A stretch of DNA of 64,000 nt from Alkaliphilus metalliredigens QYMF (GTDB lineage Bacteria > Bacillota > Clostridia > Peptostreptococcales > Natronincolaceae): contig NC_009633.1 of the NCBI RefSeq assembly GCF_000016985.1, positions 4,197,539 to 4,261,538 on the forward strand, in the 5' to 3' direction. Below, piece by piece: positions 44,036 through 53,584 of this stretch. The position numbers and the translations under genes were made by a program. Positions within the stretch are counted from its first letter, which is position 1; every line of letters starts with the position of its first letter. Under the pieces are notes generated by a model, which saw only the letters and a program-made list of their open reading frames with translations, was not told the DNA's origin and did no database searches.

Positions 44036-45142
44036 CTACCTCTCTCCCTTCGCCAACAGTTGATTCACAATCTCTTCATTCATGGCCAATTTGTTCTTGA
44101 GTTTCATGACCCGCTGGCTTAAAAGCACTTTTTCATCTTGCTTCTTTTCTAATATAGATCTTAATTCACCTATTATGTCTACATTTTCTAATTCTTGCAA
44201 TGAAGTGAAGCTATTTAAATCTAGTGATTCCATAAAACTATCAATTTTAGGATCATAGGATATGGCGACCATAGGTATATTCATCACCGCCGCAAAAATC
44301 AGTGAGTGCAGTCTAACGCCCACAAGCACGTCTAAATTCCCTACGATACTTAGCATTTCATCTACAGAATAACGCTCTTTCATAAAAACACCAGGCTGTT
44401 CCATTTTCCCATGAATTCCGTCTAATACACATAAATCTTCTCCATAGTGGAAGGGTAAAAAAACCACTTGCGCATTAAGCTTTTCCATCATTTCGTCCGC
44501 TAGCTTTCCCATCTGCTCTTGATACTGCTCATTTGACTTCCATCCTCTTAAGGCAAAACCAATTAAAGGTTTTTTCCCATGGGGATCAATTCCTGATTGA
44601 ATTAGTTTTTTTCTACCTTCTTCAATACCAACCTTTTGTAACCCAATTACTGGATCTGATGTGATATGAATTGAGGGCTTTCGAACACCTAGTTTGATTA
44701 GGGTATCTTTTGATTTAATGTCCCGAACTGTAATACAGTCTACATAATTCAAAACCCACTTCATTAACCATTGATTAAAGCCTCGATTCACAGGACCAAT
44801 TCCTTGGCTATATATCATGATTTTTTTACGTAGGACCATACCAATCAAGATGACCCCTAAATAGTAAGTCATACTTCGTCCACTGGTCACATCCTGAAGT
44901 AAGCTCCCACCACCACTGATCAACAGGTCACATTTTTTAATACTTTTATATATATCCACAACAGCTTTGCGATTGATGGCTTCCACTTGATGCTTTTGGA
45001 CAGTACTTTGGGGATTGACCGATAACACTGTAATATCAATATCTTCTACCTTTTCTTTCAAATTGTAAATAATGGAAGTGAGGATGGATTCATCTCCTAT
45101 ATTGTTAAATCCATAATATCCTGAAATAACTACTTTATGCAT
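44036..45142 (-). CDS. csaB: Polysaccharide pyruvyl transferase CsaB
   Basis: 368 residues from ATG at 45142 (AGGAG is 9 nt upstream; it overlaps the preceding gene by 8 bp). The GT-B-like CsaB fold is shown by SGYYGFNNIGDESIL, ISGGGSLLQDVTSGRS and VGVRLHSLIFAAV. CsaB adds pyruvate ketals to a wall polymer to which S-layer-homology (SLH) proteins bind. Its presence suggests an SLH-anchored surface layer. It sits in a clostridial cluster with a DUF5693-like protein and TagA. Confidence 0.94.
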   Translation of the reverse strand: MHKVVISGYYGFNNIGDESILTSIIYNLKEKVEDIDITVLSVNPQSTVQKHQVEAINRKAVVDIYKSIKKCDLLISGGGSLLQDVTSGRSMTYYLGVILIGMVLRKKIMIYSQGIGPVNRGFNQWLMKWVLNYVDCITVRDIKSKDTLIKLGVRKPSIHITSDPVIGLQKVGIEEGRKKLIQSGIDPHGKKPLIGFALRGWKSNEQYQEQMGKLADEMMEKLNAQVVFLPFHYGEDLCVLDGIHGKMEQPGVFMKERYSVDEMLSIVGNLDVLVGVRLHSLIFAAVMNIPMVAISYDPKIDSFMESLDLNSFTSLQELENVDIIGELRSILEKKQDEKVLLSQRVMKLKNKLAMNEEIVNQLLAKGER

Positions 45143-47306
45143 CAACGTCTTCTCCTCTCAACCTCCTCAGTACCTTCACGCCTCCTTCTAGTAGAAGGAT
45201 ATACACAATTCCTATTAGTATGCCCAAACCCAAGCCATATACGGTTCGTACTGTAGATAGGTAGATTGGTGTTCTTAAATGACTAAATGTATTCACAACA
45301 GATGTTTGTCCAATCACAACTCCCAGCCCCGAGATAAAGATGAGATCTTTATATTTTTTCAATGCAGCAAAAATACCAACCATAAGAATTGGAAATGCCC
45401 CTAAAAACTCTTTATTCCTTGGTCTAGCCAAGAGTGATTCCTCTAAAATATTTCTCATAATAATCTCCAAGTAGCCAGGCTGGATATTGGTTTCATGTCC
45501 AGTTCGTGCGATATAAATGTATCCGATACCTAATATCATTCCTCCTAGAAGAATATAGATCACTTTAATGTTCTCAAATAAAATGCTCTTAACATCTGCA
45601 TATAATAATCTGGTCTCTTTTGTTTTAAGATTTCGATTACGATAACCAAAGTATATGATAAAAGTAACTCCATAAAGAGCAATTGGGATCAGCTGGCTAA
45701 ACTTCACCCCTCTAAATATTCCTATTTCTAATAAATATTCACTATGAGATAAAATGGCCGCTACAAAAATGGCACCAATGAATGAGATTCCTGTTGCGAT
45801 AAGGAGATCTCTTATGGCAATACCAATGAGCTTTGTATATTTCTTTGTAGGCTTTTCATCTAACAAGTATGTCCTACATTGTTTGCAAAAGTAGACCATA
45901 CTCAATGAAGGAAATGTAATGGCTGCCACCAGTGCAAAAACTTTGTCTCCTAGGTTGGGGGCTACAATGCTAGCCGCTGCAACACCTAATGCCCCAATAC
46001 CCAAAGCACCGTATTTCATCCATTCCTTTAACTTCAATAAATAGTCTCCTAATAAAACCACAGCTGCTGCAATTCCCCATCCCATTAAAATACGCTGTAC
46101 CGTACCTACCTCTCGCATAGGCATAGTACTGCTTTCGCCTAGTTCCATCCCATGCTTAGCGATGCGATTTTCAAAACTCGCAAACATTTTTTCGTATTCA
46201 TCAAAATCAGTGACATAGTCATGTTCATCCCATTTAAATGGCTTGAAGTAAATCATACGGATATTTCTCTCAGTAACAGCACGATAGAGTGTATTCCCAA
46301 TTTCTTCAGCACCTTCGTATCCATAAAATTGGAATCGCTCCTGTACCCAATCCCAGACTGAAAAGATCCGTACCGCATTATAATTCAAATCTCTGGCTAA
46401 TTGTTCAAGACCTCTTTGGTCTAAGTGACCTCTTTGTACACTGCTTTCTATTAGTCCTATTTTTATGTCATTTCCCATCATGTATTCGTATACTTCTTCA
46501 TATGCATATGCGTCTGGGGCTCCAAAAACTTCTTCGCCACCGAAGAACATCACGTATGGTTTCATATTAAAGTCTTGAAACTCTTCAATTACAGCCCGAA
46601 CTAATTTTTTTCCCCGCCATTTTCCATAGCTATAGGATCTTGGTAGCACTTCAAGTCCTGAATCACGAATTAGTTGTATCTTCTCAGCATCAAATCCTAA
46701 ACCTAGCCTCTCTAGCTTAGAGCCTTCTATATATGATACATTTTTAAAACTCTTTCCATCAGAATCTACCAGAGCTGTTGATTGTGTAAATAAAGTGTCT
46801 TCTATCTCTCCTTGCAACACAATGATATACATTTCTTCCTCAATCAAAACTTTAAATTGATCAACATCATACCTACGATTTAACCCTTCGTATATAAAAT
46901 CATAGTCATCCTTTGATTTTGTTAACAGCACAAAATCATGTTCCCAGTACTCATTTTCTTCAATATAGTTAACTAAAGCTTTTGGATAATTTTCTTTCCA
47001 GTTTAGTGTTTCTATTATTTCTCCCGTCACAAATATGTCTACCGGTCGATTGGCATCAACTAATCTCTCGAAATTCTCTTCATTTAGACCTACATATCTA
47101 ACGCCTAGGCTTTCAAATCCTTCCAACCACCATTTCATATCCTGGTCAGATTGTTTTGCCAACTCTTCAATCTCCTTATAGTCTAATACAATATCCACTG
47201 TTTTATTTTGAGATTCCACTTGCACTCTTTGTCCTGTCACAATAGAAGATATGATGATTCCTACAATCAATATGCCTAATAAAATCTTATTTTCACTCAC
47301 CTTCAT
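45135..47306 (-). CDS. DUF5693-like membrane protein of the CsaB cluster
   Basis: 723 residues. An N-terminal signal-anchor (~7-24) precedes an extracellular region of ~370 residues with YVGLNEENFERL, LEVLPRSYSYG and RMIYFKPFKWDEHDY. Some of it resembles a TIM-barrel-like glycan-binding or hydrolase fold. At least seven membrane segments follow from ~408 to the C-terminus. I associate it with the DUF5693 family usually found next to csaB in Clostridia. A role in making, flipping or ligating the pyruvylated wall polymer is inference. It starts the operon. Confidence 0.75.
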   Translation of the reverse strand: MKVSENKILLGILIVGIIISSIVTGQRVQVESQNKTVDIVLDYKEIEELAKQSDQDMKWWLEGFESLGVRYVGLNEENFERLVDANRPVDIFVTGEIIETLNWKENYPKALVNYIEENEYWEHDFVLLTKSKDDYDFIYEGLNRRYDVDQFKVLIEEEMYIIVLQGEIEDTLFTQSTALVDSDGKSFKNVSYIEGSKLERLGLGFDAEKIQLIRDSGLEVLPRSYSYGKWRGKKLVRAVIEEFQDFNMKPYVMFFGGEEVFGAPDAYAYEEVYEYMMGNDIKIGLIESSVQRGHLDQRGLEQLARDLNYNAVRIFSVWDWVQERFQFYGYEGAEEIGNTLYRAVTERNIRMIYFKPFKWDEHDYVTDFDEYEKMFASFENRIAKHGMELGESSTMPMREVGTVQRILMGWGIAAAVVLLGDYLLKLKEWMKYGALGIGALGVAAASIVAPNLGDKVFALVAAITFPSLSMVYFCKQCRTYLLDEKPTKKYTKLIGIAIRDLLIATGISFIGAIFVAAILSHSEYLLEIGIFRGVKFSQLIPIALYGVTFIIYFGYRNRNLKTKETRLLYADVKSILFENIKVIYILLGGMILGIGYIYIARTGHETNIQPGYLEIIMRNILEESLLARPRNKEFLGAFPILMVGIFAALKKYKDLIFISGLGVVIGQTSVVNTFSHLRTPIYLSTVRTVYGLGLGILIGIVYILLLEGGVKVLRRLRGEDVDA

Positions 47307-47628
47307 TTGTTTTCCTCCACTCTTTTATCTTCCAATTTCTTCACAGTTTGCATAATGTCCTTACTATGTCCCTAAAGCTGTACATTAACATAATTGAGTC
47401 ACTCTTATTATCTTATTATTAATCTTTATTTCTGTAAAGCATTTTTCCTTAACTCTTTCAGAAATACTTGCTGAAAAACCCAACAATATGCAGACTGTTC
47501 AAAACCCTTTAGCTTCCAGGCACAATAAAACCCAGCAACCGCAGCGTATATGGAATACGTATGGGTGCTGGGGCTTTAAATAAGGTCAAAGATGAAGATT
47601 CCTCAACCGTCTGAGCATTTACATTACT
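47307..47628. other. Intergenic region with promoter side of the DUF5693-csaB operon
   Basis: 322 bp without a credible gene. It holds the upstream region of the DUF5693 gene (AT-rich, no clear promoter pair recognised) and the terminator at 47531-47572 of the gene that ends at 47629. Confidence 0.7.
47531..47572 (-). terminator. Terminator after the secreted protein gene
   Basis: CCCAGCA pairs with TGCTGGG, with a partial inner stem (GCGTAT/ATACGT). On the minus strand it is followed by TTTTATTG. It lies about 57 bp after the stop codon. Confidence 0.75.
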
Positions 47629-48162
47629 TTATTGAATCGTATATTCTCCTCTTACCATTACCCATATCTGTTCTGTTTGAGCTGCAATTCCTCTACCATC
47701 CTTTTTGGGAACAATCAGCAAATGATTTGGTTCTACCTTGTGGCCTGTTCTCAAATCTGTTCCCACCGTAATATTGGTCACACCATCACCAGCTGTATTT
47801 CCCACAGCAGTAGCTTCCCCACCACGCAAGATCATTTCCGTACTATTTCCACCTAGTAACTGCTGCCCTTGTGTCAATACAACGATTTCAAAAACTTGTT
47901 GTTGTCCCGTTACAGGGGTTCCATTGCCAGGGACTGATTCTCCACCTTTTGTGATTTGCGTTTCCAACCCTTTTACCTTTTCATCTATATAATACCGTAA
48001 CTGTTCATTTCTTGTTTCAACATAACTTTGGGTTACGATAGGATCTTCCTGGGATCCTGGTTCCAAAAAATTAGCTTCACTCATCTGTGTAAAAGCTCCG
48101 ACTAAGACAACGCCACCTATAATCGCTCCATAAAGCGCCTTTTTACCCGTACTTTTTTTCAT
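47629..48162 (-). CDS. Secreted protein of unknown function with EPGSxxDPIVTxSYV motif
   Basis: 177 residues. An N-terminal membrane segment or signal (~8-28) is followed by the motif EPGSQEDPIVTQSYVETR, which I have seen repeatedly at the start of small clostridial envelope proteins. A short coiled region (~47-70) precedes a glycine-rich C-terminal domain (VLTQGQQLLGGNSTEMILRGG, GHKVEPNHLLIVPKKDGRG). No enzyme motif is visible. It is a single-gene unit. Its location among envelope genes suggests a wall or surface role. Confidence 0.7.
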   Translation of the reverse strand: MKKSTGKKALYGAIIGGVVLVGAFTQMSEANFLEPGSQEDPIVTQSYVETRNEQLRYYIDEKVKGLETQITKGGESVPGNGTPVTGQQQVFEIVVLTQGQQLLGGNSTEMILRGGEATAVGNTAGDGVTNITVGTDLRTGHKVEPNHLLIVPKKDGRGIAAQTEQIWVMVRGEYTIQ

Positions 48163-48344
48163 GATAGCCCTCCTTTATGTATTTCAATGTCAATTTCCCT
48201 GGAAATAATTAATATAATGTCTAATTTCCTCGGAAATACCAAGTCCATTTAATATCACTCCCATTTTACCACAAATTACCCCTAATTTTTCAACCTGTTT
48301 ATAAAATATTTTTCAAACCCTGATTACATCTCCTAAACATAAAA

Positions 48345-48367
48345 AGGTAGTTGCTTAACAACTACCT
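48345..48367 (-). terminator. Terminator after mazF
   Basis: A 9-bp perfect stem (AGGTAGTTG and complement, 5-nt loop) lies right at the toxin-gene stop codon, followed by a run of five T on the minus strand. Confidence 0.88.
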
Positions 48368-48716
48368 AAAAATCTATCAATCCACAGCTAATTAATAACG
48401 CTTCATTTACTTTAATCATCATTTCCTCATCAAAGTGTCCGACTTTTTCTTCTAATCGTCTTTTATCAATCGTCCTGATTTGTTCTAGTAAAACAACAGA
48501 GTCTTTAGGCAAACCATAGTCAGAGGCAGTGATTTCAATATGAGTTGGTAACTTTGCCTTGTTAATTTGAGACGTAATTGCTGCAACAATCACCGTTGGA
48601 CTGTACCGGTTTCCGATATCATTTTGAATGATTAAAACCGGCCTAACGCCCCCTTGCTCCGATCCAATGACAGGACTTAGATCTGCATAATAGATGTCTC
48701 CTCTTTTGACAACCAC
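48366..48716 (-). CDS. ndoA: MazF/EndoA-type endoribonuclease toxin
   Basis: 116 residues from GTG at 48716, which gives [18 protein letters not shown], the exact start and length of the Bacillus EndoA family. GGAG lies 8 nt upstream, inside the antitoxin end. Key positions [12 protein letters not shown] and the catalytic-loop VAAITSQ are intact. It cleaves mRNA at short specific sites when freed from its antitoxin. It starts 1 bp after the antitoxin stop. The order alr, antitoxin, toxin is conserved across Firmicutes. Confidence 0.95.
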   Translation of the reverse strand: MVVKRGDIYYADLSPVIGSEQGGVRPVLIIQNDIGNRYSPTVIVAAITSQINKAKLPTHIEITASDYGLPKDSVVLLEQIRTIDKRRLEEKVGHFDEEMMIKVNEALLISCGLIDF

Positions 48717-48717
48717 A

Positions 48718-48996
48718 CTACTCACACTCCGCCATTTGAGTCTCATAGTGCTCTAATGAAGAAATATCTAAACTCAATCCAAGTTCTGCAATGGCTAAGT
48801 TAATATATCCCATTTCTTGATACCCAGTGATCATCTTCTCTCTTAACTCCATTTTATTTCTCTCCCTAATGTAGAGTTTCATTGCTTCACGAATAAATTC
48901 ACTTCGGTTTGTTTGTTCCATAGAAACAATCCCATCTACCTCTTGTAAAAGACTGTCCGGAAGACTAATCATAATTCGTTTAGAGTCGGCCACCAT
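48718..48996 (-). CDS. Ribbon-helix-helix antitoxin (EndoAI-like)
   Basis: 92 residues from ATG at 48996, with GGGAGGTGCT just upstream; an upstream ATG four codons earlier overlaps that site. The N-terminal RHH DNA-binding domain ([19 protein letters not shown] ... [14 protein letters not shown]) binds its own promoter. The C-terminal ~45 residues wrap the toxin. It pairs with the MazF-type toxin directly downstream. The 181-bp gap to alr upstream probably holds its promoter. Confidence 0.92.
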   Translation of the reverse strand: MVADSKRIMISLPDSLLQEVDGIVSMEQTNRSEFIREAMKLYIRERNKMELREKMITGYQEMGYINLAIAELGLSLDISSLEHYETQMAECE

Positions 48997-49177
48997 AGCA
49001 CCTCCCATAGATTTTAAAAAGATATAGAGGTGAGATAGTCTATCTAATAGGTCCCCATACCTATATATCTACAATGATTTCGGTAAATATATCTTATATA
49101 TATCGCCTTATATATCACTCTTTATAAGTGTGACAATATAAACCAAAAAATATACTTGCACATTCAAATATTCCTTA

Positions 49178-50353
49178 TTATTTTACCAAACTATCATGGA
49201 TGTGTAAAAGGTTATTATTTTCCAAATACGCTCTAGGTACTCGTCTCCCTACCATACATACAATTTCATAGTTAATTGTGTTTAGTTTGCGTGCTATATC
49301 ATCAATACTGCATCCACTAGCGGGATCATTGCTGAATAATGTCACCACATCTCCTTGCTCAATCTCAATTCCAGTGGCATCCGCCATACACTGATCCATA
49401 CAAATTCTACCTACAATTGGTCTTTTTTCCCCCTTCAAGATGAGCTCTGCTTTATCTGTCAGCATTCTTGTGAATCCATCAGCATAACCAATAGGAAGGG
49501 TAATAATTTTTTCCTCTCCCTTGGTCTTATAGGTGAGTCCATAGCTGACACCCTGCTGTGGAAGCACATTTTTTACATGGGCAACCCGAGTCTTTAATTC
49601 CATTACTTGCTTGAGTTGAACAGCTTCATGATTCACATCTGGAGAAGGATATAGTCCATAAAGCATAATCCCTGCTCTCACCATATCTAGGTTCATATCA
49701 GGTAAATCGATAATTGCTGCACTGTTGGACACATGCCTGATTGGAATTTGATAGCCTTCTTTTTTGAGTTCTTCTGTTAATTCCATAAAACAATTGAATT
49801 GAAACTTAGTATAATCCTTATTCTTTTCATCTGCAACTGCAAAATGAGTATAGATCCCCTCAACATTTATATATTCTAACTCAATTATTTGTTTGATTTC
49901 CTCAATGGTCTTTTGACTACAGTTAAAGCCTAGGCGGGACATCCCTGTATCGATTTTAAGGTGAATCGTCATACTCTTTTTTTGTTCTTTCCCTATCTTT
50001 GCCAAGGCCTTAGCTTGTTCATATGTGTAGATTGTTTGAATGACATTATAATCAAGGATTACTTGACCTTGGGTCTCAGGGGTATATCCTAATACTAAAA
50101 TTGGTATATCTTGATAGCCTCCCTGTCTGAGCTCAATTGCTTCTGATAAGGTAGCTACTGCTAATCTATCTGCACCATGGTCAAGCAATGTCTTTGCAAT
50201 GGTCATGACACCGTGTCCATATCCATTGGCCTTGACCACTGCACATAATAAAGTGTCTTTATTGATCACCTTTTTCACTTCTCTTATATTATGTTTTAAA
50301 TGATCTAGGTTTATCTCAGCCCAAGTTGGCCTCGTTAAGCTTAAGCCTTTCAT
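49178..50353 (-). CDS. alr: Alanine racemase
   Basis: 391 residues. The PLP lysine is K41 in VVKANGYGHG and the second catalytic residue is the tyrosine in GVSYGLTYKT. The C-terminal VTLFSNDPASGCSIDDIA and NTINYEIVCMVGRRVPR are normal. It makes D-alanine for peptidoglycan and may also help degrade L-alanine germinant in spores. It is 12 bp after the GerS-like gene, an arrangement also found in spore-forming clostridia. Confidence 0.97.
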   Translation of the reverse strand: MKGLSLTRPTWAEINLDHLKHNIREVKKVINKDTLLCAVVKANGYGHGVMTIAKTLLDHGADRLAVATLSEAIELRQGGYQDIPILVLGYTPETQGQVILDYNVIQTIYTYEQAKALAKIGKEQKKSMTIHLKIDTGMSRLGFNCSQKTIEEIKQIIELEYINVEGIYTHFAVADEKNKDYTKFQFNCFMELTEELKKEGYQIPIRHVSNSAAIIDLPDMNLDMVRAGIMLYGLYPSPDVNHEAVQLKQVMELKTRVAHVKNVLPQQGVSYGLTYKTKGEEKIITLPIGYADGFTRMLTDKAELILKGEKRPIVGRICMDQCMADATGIEIEQGDVVTLFSNDPASGCSIDDIARKLNTINYEIVCMVGRRVPRAYLENNNLLHIHDSLVK

Positions 50354-50365
50354 ATTTTTCCTCCT

Positions 50366-51025
50366 TTAACTCTCGTTGTTTTCTAGTATTCTCTCTTCCT
50401 GTGATTTTAAGTAAAACAATGTATCTTCTATTATGGGATTGTACTGAAAGTTTTCATAAAATACTCTAAATCGAATTCCCCCTTCTTGATCTAGTATATG
50501 CAGTTTAACGGGTTCAATTTTCTTTTTATCAATCCAAAGTTTTTGATAGGAAAAATAATAGTTCACCTCAGGTAGTGGTGTTGTGATCACAATATATGCT
50601 TCTCCATTTAATGTTTCTGTTTCAATCCCAGAGTCTTCAGCCTCATAAAGATTTCGCAAAAAATATCCAATAAACATCATTTGCTCTTGGGAGTGGTCAA
50701 ATGAGTCTAGCATCCTAGTCTGATTGATAGATGGTTGAATCAGCCAAGATTTTTTGCCATTTGATAGGATCGTGGTTCCTTTTAATTCCTCTGGCTCTAG
50801 TAGCTCTAGGCGATATTGATTAGGATACTTAAATGTCTGCATGAAATGATAACTTCTTTCCTGATCTCTTTCATCCTTGATGTAGATTTTCGCAATGGTT
50901 TCATAGGTTTCCAATCCACCCAGCTTCTTCTGTGCCTTATAAAACAACTCCTCATCTGTAGGTTGTTGGCATGCTGTGATGTTTAGCACTAACAACATCA
51001 TTAAAACAACCTTGAGCAGTCTCAC
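50366..51025 (-). CDS. GerS-like lipoprotein (LolA-fold)
   Basis: 219 residues with a lipoprotein signal (LLKVVLMMLLVLNITAC, lipid cysteine near 19) and a GTG start after GAGGAGGAGAG. The mature part looks like a LolA/LppX-type beta-fold: YKAQKKLGGLETYETIAKIYI, YPNQYRLELLEPEELKGTTI and a central SWLIQPSINQTRM. In C. difficile the lipoprotein GerS, encoded beside alr2, is needed for spore cortex modification and germination. Location and features match here, but the call rests on context and fold rather than on a diagnostic residue. Confidence 0.72.
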   Translation of the reverse strand: MRLLKVVLMMLLVLNITACQQPTDEELFYKAQKKLGGLETYETIAKIYIKDERDQERSYHFMQTFKYPNQYRLELLEPEELKGTTILSNGKKSWLIQPSINQTRMLDSFDHSQEQMMFIGYFLRNLYEAEDSGIETETLNGEAYIVITTPLPEVNYYFSYQKLWIDKKKIEPVKLHILDQEGGIRFRVFYENFQYNPIIEDTLFYLKSQEERILENNES

Positions 51026-51059
51026 CGTCTCTCCTCCTCAACTTTCACACCGCAAGGCA

Positions 51060-51117
51060 TTTCCAATAAAATAAGAAGTCAATATGATGTCCTCTATTTC
51101 GACTCATTATTTTCTTT
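51060..51117 (-). repeat. 5'-UTR hairpin element, copy 2 (ahead of the gerS-like gene)
   Basis: Left arm AAAATAAGAAGTCAAT and right arm GACTCATTATTTTCTTT form an imperfect stem between acpS and the gerS-like gene. Both arms match copy 1 at 31027-31080 closely, although the loops differ. Confidence 0.6.
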
Positions 51118-51124
51118 CCCCTGC

Positions 51125-51493
51125 CTAAGTGGCAATGGCTTGGGCAACTGCATTTTCCTTACTGTGGGATATGGATATGAAAATCTCATTTATATTTTTA
51201 CTATATGCAATTTCCAAAGCATTATTATGCAATTTTATATATGGTTTCCCCGCCGAGTCCTTCAATACTTCAATATCCTTCCACTTCATATTGCTAATAC
51301 CCGTTCCTAATGCTTTCACAACCGCTTCTTTTGCTGCAAAAACCCCAGCGATGCTAGCTGGATGACCACCCTTCTCAATAAACCCTCGATTCTCTTCAAG
51401 GGTAAATAATCTTTCCTTAAACCTTGGGTTTTTCTCTAAAGCTCGGGCTATTCGTTCTATTTCAATGATATCAATCCCTATCCCCTTGATCAT
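51125..51493 (-). CDS. acpS: Holo-[acyl-carrier-protein] synthase
   Basis: 122 residues of the AcpS phosphopantetheinyl transferase family. GIGIDIIEIERI gives the Mg-binding aspartate (D8), and FAAKEAVVKALG the second metal ligand (E near 56). ISISHSKENAVAQAIA ends the protein. It transfers 4'-phosphopantetheine from CoA to acyl carrier protein. It precedes the gerS-like gene and alr, as often in Firmicutes. Confidence 0.96.
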   Translation of the reverse strand: MIKGIGIDIIEIERIARALEKNPRFKERLFTLEENRGFIEKGGHPASIAGVFAAKEAVVKALGTGISNMKWKDIEVLKDSAGKPYIKLHNNALEIAYSKNINEIFISISHSKENAVAQAIAT

Positions 51494-51615
51494 TTTCTCA
51501 CCTCTTTACTTATTATTTTACCATTTTTTTTATATTATTGAAATATTCATTCATGGTTTCACTATAATGTACTTTATATTGGTAAATTCTCCTGTTTTCA
51601 TCAAATTGAAACAAT

Positions 51616-51648
51616 AAATCAGAGGATCTACGACAAATCCTCTGATTT
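51616..51648 (-). terminator. Terminator after the coiled-coil protein gene
   Basis: A 12-bp perfect stem (AAATCAGAGGAT and complement, 9-nt loop) lies 17 bp after the stop at 51665. Confidence 0.85.
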
Positions 51649-51664
51649 CAAAGTGACTCATGCT

Positions 51665-52285
51665 TTATTCCTTAGGATCTAAAAAACGGAAGTCTAGCTT
51701 TTCCATTTCCTCATGTCCTACTGTGTCATGCAAAAAATGGTATGTTGTTTTCATATCCATTTCTAATGCTTCTTTTTCCTGCCTTAATTGATCCAACTTT
51801 TCTCTCAGTTTAGTGATTTCATCATCAACTTTTTTTTGTTTTTTTCCTGTGGTCCGCATCTTCTCATATGCAATGATCACAGTTTCCTTCAATAATTGTA
51901 AATTGATTTCTTCTATTTTCTTGGGATACACTGTTGACGCTTCCATCATCTCTTCAATCCTTCTATTAATATCTGTTACATTTTCCTTAGCGGCCTCTAA
52001 CTCTTCTAAGGCGTTGTCCCCCTCGTGGCGATTGACTTGATCTGATAGATGAATCATTTGACTCATCACAGCCTTCTTTTCTTTTGTTAGTGCCTTTAAT
52101 TCTCTCTGTGACTTTAATTCTTCTGCTACTAGGACTTCTAATGATTTGGCTAAGGCAATCACTTTTCTATTTTCATTATCTTTAATCATTTTCTTCCAAT
52201 GTTGATCACGAATTAATAGGGGAGTATGATTCTTCTTGATTATATTTTCTGCCAGTTCAATGGCTTTTTTTCTTCTGAATAACAT
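51665..52285 (-). CDS. Coiled-coil protein of unknown function
   Basis: 206 residues, highly charged, with no membrane segment or signal peptide. Two long coiled-coil stretches are predicted by eye (~55-115 and ~150-190, rich in E, K, L and Q heptads). The N-terminus LFRRKKAIELAENIIKKNH is basic. I do not recognise a family. It may be a structural or regulatory cytoplasmic protein. It is transcribed alone between acpS and the acidic lipoprotein. Confidence 0.65.
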   Translation of the reverse strand: MLFRRKKAIELAENIIKKNHTPLLIRDQHWKKMIKDNENRKVIALAKSLEVLVAEELKSQRELKALTKEKKAVMSQMIHLSDQVNRHEGDNALEELEAAKENVTDINRRIEEMMEASTVYPKKIEEINLQLLKETVIIAYEKMRTTGKKQKKVDDEITKLREKLDQLRQEKEALEMDMKTTYHFLHDTVGHEEMEKLDFRFLDPKE

Positions 52286-52522
52286 ATGATTCCTCTTTTC
52301 TTCACATGTACTTTACTTAATACAAATTCGATACTTCACCTTCAAATTCCTGCTAGTCCATGGTCCCATTTATTTGATTTCCAAGGTCACCCATGCTTTT
52401 TTGTCTTAATACATATGGCGATAACAAATATCGTCTAGAGATTCATCTGTAATATTCGATACATTATCATTTTTGTGTAATGTTTTTCATCATAATGGTA
52501 AAAATACCACAGAGGTGATTCA

Positions 52523-53503
52523 ATGAATAATAAGTCGATAATGAAAAGAATATTTCCTTCCATTCTCTTTTTAATGATTTCTCTACTGCTTTTTAGCTGT
52601 AGTCCTTCTCCCGAAAGACCTGAAGAAGAACACAATCCTAATAACACCCCTGAAACCCCACAGGTCCTTGAAGAAATGGAAGAGGAATTACTGAATCTGA
52701 TGCATGATTTGGACTCTATTGAAGGGATTCAAGTTGCTATGTTAGAAGAAGAGAATGAAAAAATGGAAGAAGATATGGAAGAATCCTACGTTTTAAAATC
52801 AGAAGAAGATGAGGTTGTTTTGGCGGAGGAACACGATGAAGGTGAAGAAGAAACCAAAGAAAATGGTGTCGATGTCCAGCGCCTCATTCATGAGCATCAG
52901 CTTATAGGTATCCTTCTTGGTGCTGAAGATATCGAAGGGAACCTAGATTTAGATGAGCTTCCCCCTGCTGACATGGAAGCGCTTTGGTTTGAATTAAACA
53001 ACCTGATTGATGAACTCCATAGAAAATGGAATGTGTTAGAGCCCGAACTTCAAAAGGCTAAGGTTGACCGATCTGACATTGAAGAATTCGAGGAGCAACT
53101 GGATCGTTTATCCCTTACTGTGTTAGATCAGGAAATAATGGAGAGTCTTTTTCACAGTAATCAGCTCACCTTCCTCTTAGCAAAATATAGAGGCAATTTT
53201 GATGACGACCTCCCCAATGAGATACCTAAAATGAAATTCTATATTCGTGAAAGCGTCCTACTGGCTGCAAATGATAACTTTGTTGAAGCAGTTGATGCAG
53301 TGGAATCTGCCCAAGAGCTAGAAGAACAAATACGTCACATTTTGATAAAAGAGGATGCCGAAGATGTGGTTCAAAAGTTCCAGCTCTCTATAGATGATTT
53401 AATTCATGAGTTAAATAATGAAGACTTCTACTTAACACAGATTAAAGCTCCCATTGTGATTAAAAACATCATGCTCATGGATGAGACCTTTAGTGCTCAC
53501 TAA
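52523..53503 (+). CDS. Acidic lipoprotein of unknown function
   Basis: 326 residues. The N-terminus has a lipoprotein signal (LFLMISLLLFSCSP, lipid cysteine near 26). The next ~90 residues are extremely acidic (runs of E), and the rest is helical with a gap-free hydrophobic pattern (ADMEALWFELNNLIDELHRKWN). No enzyme motif is visible. The ATG follows AGAGGTG. It is the only plus-strand gene between 34824 and the right end of the window. Its terminator is shared with the converging antiporter operon. Confidence 0.75.
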   Translation: MNNKSIMKRIFPSILFLMISLLLFSCSPSPERPEEEHNPNNTPETPQVLEEMEEELLNLMHDLDSIEGIQVAMLEEENEKMEEDMEESYVLKSEEDEVVLAEEHDEGEEETKENGVDVQRLIHEHQLIGILLGAEDIEGNLDLDELPPADMEALWFELNNLIDELHRKWNVLEPELQKAKVDRSDIEEFEEQLDRLSLTVLDQEIMESLFHSNQLTFLLAKYRGNFDDDLPNEIPKMKFYIRESVLLAANDNFVEAVDAVESAQELEEQIRHILIKEDAEDVVQKFQLSIDDLIHELNNEDFYLTQIKAPIVIKNIMLMDETFSAH

Positions 53504-53538
53504 AATAAGCAGAGGATTCAAGCTCCTCTGCTTATTTT
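53502..53538. terminator. Bidirectional terminator
   Basis: A 15-bp perfect stem (AAAATAAGCAGAGGA and complement, 7-nt loop) overlaps the lipoprotein stop codon. It lies 47 bp beyond the end of the antiporter operon. Confidence 0.92.
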
Positions 53539-53584
53539 CCATCTATTTTCATTGTATTTTAACATGTCTACTAAAACTAATTTA

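Noticed and set aside
48717-48746. Longer MazF start overlapping the antitoxin gene
   Set aside because: The extra ten residues have no homology, and the GTG at 48716 gives the exact 116-residue EndoA form with GGAG 8 nt upstream.
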